Assembly (NCBI RefSeq): GCF_900996225.1
Contig: NZ_CAAJGL010000112.1
Span: forward strand, 186,001 to 250,000
DNA length: 64,000 bases
Direction of reading: 5' to 3'
Source: Paraburkholderia sp. BCC1884
GTDB taxonomy: Bacteria > Pseudomonadota > Gammaproteobacteria > Burkholderiales > Burkholderiaceae
The translations under genes were made by a program, and so were the position numbers. Below the pieces are notes generated by a model that worked only from the letters and a program-made list of their open reading frames with translations, did no database searches and was not told the origin of the DNA. Shown piece after piece: positions 61,232 through 64,000 of this stretch; position 1 is the first letter of the stretch, and each line of letters opens with the position of its first letter.

Positions 61232-62515
61232 ATGAGTGCTATCGTAGATATCATCGGTCGAGAGATTCTCGATTCGCGAGGCAACCCCACCGTCGAATGC
61301 GACGTGCTGCTCGAGTCGGGCACGATGGGCCGCGCTGCGGTGCCGTCGGGTGCATCGACCGGTTCGCGTGAAGCCATCGAACTGCGCGACGGCGAAACCG
61401 GCCGTTACGGCGGCAAGGGCGTGCTGAAAGCCGTCGAGCACATCAATACCGAAATCTCCGAAGCGATCATGGGCCTCGACGCTTCCGAGCAGGCCTTCCT
61501 CGACAAGACCCTGCTGGAACTCGACGGCACCGACAACAAGTCGCGCCTCGGCGCGAACGCGATGCTGGCCGTGTCGATGGCCGTCGCGAAGGCTGCGGCT
61601 GAAGAAGCCGGCCTGCCCCTGTACCGCTACTTCGGCGGCTCGGGCGCGATGCAACTGCCGGTGCCGATGATGAACATCGTCAACGGCGGCGCGCACGCCA
61701 ACAACAGCCTGGACATCCAGGAATTCATGATCGTGCCGGTCAGCCAGCCGAGCTTCCGCGAAGCACTGCGCTGCGGCGCCGAAGTGTTCCACGCGCTGAA
61801 GAAGATCCTGTCGGACCGCGGCATGAGCACGGCAGTGGGCGACGAAGGCGGCTTCGCACCGAACTTCGGCAGCAACGACGAATGCCTGTCGACCATCCTG
61901 CAAGCGATCGAAAAAGCAGGCTACCGCGCCGGTGAAGACGTGCTGCTCGCGCTCGACTGCGCAGCCAGCGAGTTCTATCACGATGGCAAGTACCAGTTGG
62001 CGGGCGAAGGCCTGCAACTGTCGTCGACGGAATTCGCGGACTACCTGGCAGCGCTCGCCGACAAGTTCCCGATCGTGTCGATCGAAGACGGCATGCACGA
62101 AAGCGACTGGGCTGGCTGGAAGACCCTGACCGAGAAGCTCGGCAAGAAGATCCAGCTGGTGGGCGACGATCTGTTCGTCACCAACACGCGTATCCTGAAG
62201 GAAGGCATCGAGAAGGGCATCGCCAACTCGATCCTGATCAAGATCAACCAGATCGGTACGCTGACGGAAACTTTCGCCGCGATCGAAATGGCGAAGCGCG
62301 CGGGCTACACCGCTGTGATCTCGCACCGCTCGGGCGAAACGGAAGATTCGACGATTGCGGATATCGCAGTCGGCCTGAACGCCGGCCAGATCAAGACGGG
62401 TTCGCTGTCGCGCTCGGACCGTATCTCGAAGTACAACCAGCTGCTGCGCATCGAAGAAGACCTCGGTGATATCGCCAGCTATCCGGGCAAGTCGGCGTTC
62501 TACAATCTGCGCTAA
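61232..62515 (+). CDS. eno: Enolase
   Basis: Glycolytic 2-phosphoglycerate dehydratase, also a common degradosome partner. 427 residues. Start MSAIVDIIGREILDSRGNPT, GNPT and SGASTGSREAIELRD loops, NGGAHANNSLDIQEFMIVP, GDEGGFAPN, SIEDGMHESDW, VGDDLFVTN and catalytic Lys/His region ISHRSGETEDSTIADIAVG are present. ATG after TTGAGGAAACC. Lies 176 bp after kdsA. Confidence 0.98.
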   Translation: MSAIVDIIGREILDSRGNPTVECDVLLESGTMGRAAVPSGASTGSREAIELRDGETGRYGGKGVLKAVEHINTEISEAIMGLDASEQAFLDKTLLELDGTDNKSRLGANAMLAVSMAVAKAAAEEAGLPLYRYFGGSGAMQLPVPMMNIVNGGAHANNSLDIQEFMIVPVSQPSFREALRCGAEVFHALKKILSDRGMSTAVGDEGGFAPNFGSNDECLSTILQAIEKAGYRAGEDVLLALDCAASEFYHDGKYQLAGEGLQLSSTEFADYLAALADKFPIVSIEDGMHESDWAGWKTLTEKLGKKIQLVGDDLFVTNTRILKEGIEKGIANSILIKINQIGTLTETFAAIEMAKRAGYTAVISHRSGETEDSTIADIAVGLNAGQIKTGSLSRSDRISKYNQLLRIEEDLGDIASYPGKSAFYNLR

Positions 62516-62573
62516 GCGTCACGTCCGCAAGCGCCGACCGATGAGCCGGTTATCCTTCGTTTCTGATTGACCC

Positions 62574-62602
62574 CGCCGCCCTGCGTATAGCGCAGGGCGG
62601 CG
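62574..62602. terminator. Hairpin between eno and ftsB
   Basis: CGCCGCCCTGCG and CGCAGGGCGGCG pair over 12 bp around TATAG, followed by TGTATTTATT. The T-run is interrupted, so it may be a partial terminator that lets some transcripts reach ftsB. Confidence 0.6.
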
Positions 62603-62623
62603 TGTATTTATTGTGCTTACTTC

Positions 62624-63064
62624 ATGCGGCTTGTCACTGCTGTCCTGATCGTTCTACTGGCGCTGATCCAGTACCCGCTCTGGTGGGGGCACGGCGGCTG
62701 GTTGCGCGTGCACGAGTTGCAGCAGCAACTGGCGCAGCAACTGCAAAAGAATGCCGACTCGAAGGTGCGTAACGAGCGCATCGAGGGTGAAGTGCAGGAT
62801 CTGCAGAACGGCACCGCTGCGGTCGAAGAGCGGGCGCGCTACGAAATGGGCATGGTCAAGGACGGCGAAGTATTCGTGCAGTTCGTTTCGCCGAATGCAC
62901 CTTTGCCGGCGGCGAACACGCCTTCGGTGACGACGTCGACACGCGGCGAGGTGTCGGCGGCGCCGTTGCATATGGTGCCGAATCCGGAGTCGCGCGCGAA
63001 GCCAGACCGTAAGCACGGCGGCAGCAAGGCGGCGAAAGAGAAGAAGCCTGCAGCAACGCATTGA
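62624..63064 (+). CDS. ftsB: Cell division protein FtsB
   Basis: Bitopic divisome protein that works with FtsL and FtsQ. 146 residues. One N-terminal membrane helix (MRLVTAVLIVLLALIQYPLW), then a coiled coil (about 28-60, ELQQQLAQQLQKNADSK) and the conserved DLQNGTAAVEERARYEMGMV block. The C-terminal tail (about 95-146, Pro/Ser/Lys-rich) is longer than in E. coli FtsB (103 residues). Located after eno as is usual in proteobacteria. Confidence 0.94.
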   Translation: MRLVTAVLIVLLALIQYPLWWGHGGWLRVHELQQQLAQQLQKNADSKVRNERIEGEVQDLQNGTAAVEERARYEMGMVKDGEVFVQFVSPNAPLPAANTPSVTTSTRGEVSAAPLHMVPNPESRAKPDRKHGGSKAAKEKKPAATH

Positions 63065-63114
63065 GCTGGATCGATCGACGCGAGGTCAATCGCTGAAATT
63101 GGCAGCAAGAACGC

Positions 63115-63150
63115 AAAAAAGGCGCGGTGAAAACCGCGCCTTTTCTTTTT
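63115..63150. terminator. Terminator after ftsB
   Basis: GGCGCGGT and ACCGCGCC pair around GAAA, with A6 before and TTTTCTTTTT after; works for ftsB and for the convergent lipoprotein gene. Confidence 0.9.
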
Positions 63151-63178
63151 GCTTCATGCGTTTCGACGACTACGGGGC

Positions 63179-63571
63179 TTACCAGCCCCAATAAGGCCCG
63201 TAGCTCACCCCGATGCCTGTACCCCACCCACCGCCGTGTCCCCAGCCACCGCCGCCACCGTAATAACTGCCGTACACGCTGACCGGTGGCGAGTAATAGC
63301 GCGAATAGGCCTGGGCAGCGTTTTCGGCGGCGATCGCCTGATTTTGCTCGACCATCACCTGCTGGTCGATCGCGTCGTAGCGCTGACGCTCCTGAGGCGT
63401 CAGCGGCTGGGCCGTATTCGGCGCGCCCGACTGGTCGGCCGGCAGACGGCTATAGATCGGCGACGGACCCGGCGGGTCCATCACACACGCACTCAGCGCA
63501 ACGCTGCCGGCGACGGCCGCCAATACAGCGAAGCTGCGCACGAAACGGACAGGCGAAGTAGGGTGGTTCAT
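63179..63571 (-). CDS. Small glycine/tyrosine-rich lipoprotein
   Basis: A 130-residue putative lipoprotein. Signal peptide of about 28 residues with lipobox LSAC (Cys29). The mature part has a short helical region rich in Gln/Ala (QQVMVEQNQAIAAENAAQAY) and a Gly/Trp/Tyr-rich end. No domain is recognised. It is transcribed with hslO (26 bp downstream of its stop). Confidence 0.75.
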   Translation of the reverse strand: MNHPTSPVRFVRSFAVLAAVAGSVALSACVMDPPGPSPIYSRLPADQSGAPNTAQPLTPQERQRYDAIDQQVMVEQNQAIAAENAAQAYSRYYSPPVSVYGSYYGGGGGWGHGGGWGTGIGVSYGPYWGW

Positions 63572-63597
63572 GCTCGATCTCCAACGACGCGCCGCTT

Positions 63598-64000
63598 TTA
63601 GTGCCGTTGATCGGCAGCCGGCGTCACACCTTGTGAGAGCGCATTGGCGACGAAAAGTTGCGCGACGTCGACCGGATCGAACTCGTAACGCTGGTTGCAG
63701 AACTCACAATGGATCTCTACGTGACCGCGTTCTTCGAGCACGCCATCCACTTCTTCGCGACCCAGCATCTTCAGCATCGCGCCCACTTTTTCGCGCGAGC
63801 AGGTGCATTCGAAGCGCGCCGTGGCCGGTTCGAAATGCTGCACGTTTTCCTGCCAGAAGAGGCGACGGAACACCGTCTCCGGTTCTTCCTTCAGCAGTTC
63901 GTCCTGCGACAGCGTGCCGCCCAACGTGCAGACGCGCTCCCACGTATCCGCGTCCAGGTCGCCCGGATGCGGAACGATGCCGCCGTCGCCCGGCAGCTTT
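63598..64000 (-). CDS. hslO: Hsp33 redox-regulated chaperone (partial)
   Basis: C-terminal 133 or so residues of Hsp33; the gene runs out of the window at 64000, so the start is missing. The redox switch domain is complete: CTC, 30 residues, then CEFC (the CxC-X27-32-CxxC zinc motif). Also LPGDGGIVPHPGDLDADTWE and LFWQENVQHFEPATARFEC. Prevents aggregation under oxidative heat stress. Ends 26 bp before the lipoprotein gene. Confidence 0.93.
   Translation of the reverse strand, partial: KLPGDGGIVPHPGDLDADTWERVCTLGGTLSQDELLKEEPETVFRRLFWQENVQHFEPATARFECTCSREKVGAMLKMLGREEVDGVLEERGHVEIHCEFCNQRYEFDPVDVAQLFVANALSQGVTPAADQRH

Overview
The window reads as an ordinary stretch of a high-GC betaproteobacterial chromosome, most likely Paraburkholderia or Burkholderia sensu lato. 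The assignment rests on gene content and order (glnA-ntrBC, aceEF-lpdA with extra lipoyl domains, a PhaP-type phasin, iscRSUA-hscBA-fdx-iscX, lolCD, pyrG-kdsA-eno-ftsB) and on a strong GC3 bias that leaves long antisense ORFs over most real genes. I found no insertion sequence, prophage, integrase, CRISPR array, toxin-antitoxin pair or defence island. The only RNA gene I can support is an initiator tRNA-fMet.

Layout. 1-6.3 kb: a CinA-type protein, a rhodanese, then glnA-ntrB-ntrC behind a readable sigma-54/NtrC control region. 6.4-19.2 kb: single housekeeping and catabolic genes (prolyl oligopeptidase-family peptidase, exonuclease III, tRNA-fMet, YgeA-type racemase divergent from a CodA-like deaminase, oligopeptidase A, acyltransferase, folD) and a secreted DUF3300/DUF2950 pair. 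19.8-22.9 kb: a PAS sensor kinase/FixJ-type regulator pair. 23.2-29.6 kb: the pyruvate dehydrogenase operon. 29.9-30.6 kb: a phasin with a well-defined promoter flanked by repeated operators. 31.2-37.6 kb: a PBP7-type endopeptidase, an IclR regulator divergent from lutAB, a glycine-rich lipoprotein, a small orphan protein and a low-molecular-weight tyrosine phosphatase. 37.7-44.0 kb: the Isc iron-sulfur assembly cluster, with two IscR-type sites on the iscR promoter and an internal terminator. 44.0-51.0 kb: a glycine-zipper protein, then lysS, prfB (with the classical +1 programmed frameshift), recJ and an RpfE-like gene. 51.1-64.0 kb: a small orphan gene, lolCD, tatD, comEC, an alpha/beta hydrolase, pyrG-kdsA, eno, ftsB, a small lipoprotein and a truncated hslO (Hsp33).

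The genes cover nitrogen assimilation (glnA, ntrBC), entry of carbon into the TCA cycle (aceEF-lpdA, eno, lutAB), carbon storage (phasin), Fe-S biogenesis feeding Fe-S proteins such as LutA/LutB, translation (tRNA-fMet, lysS, prfB) and envelope building (kdsA, lolCD, pbpG, ftsB). The points most worth a second look are regulatory or sequence-level rather than a new system: the NtrC, IscR and phasin control regions, the prfB frameshift, an 86-bp perfect repeat between the two lipoyl domains of aceF, a hexanucleotide Thr-Pro tract inside comEC, abutting 7-bp and 8-bp tandem repeats upstream of lolC, and a CodA-like deaminase with Cys at the position of Asp314. I see no strong candidate for a previously undescribed multi-gene system; the least understood locus is the DUF3300/DUF2950 pair.
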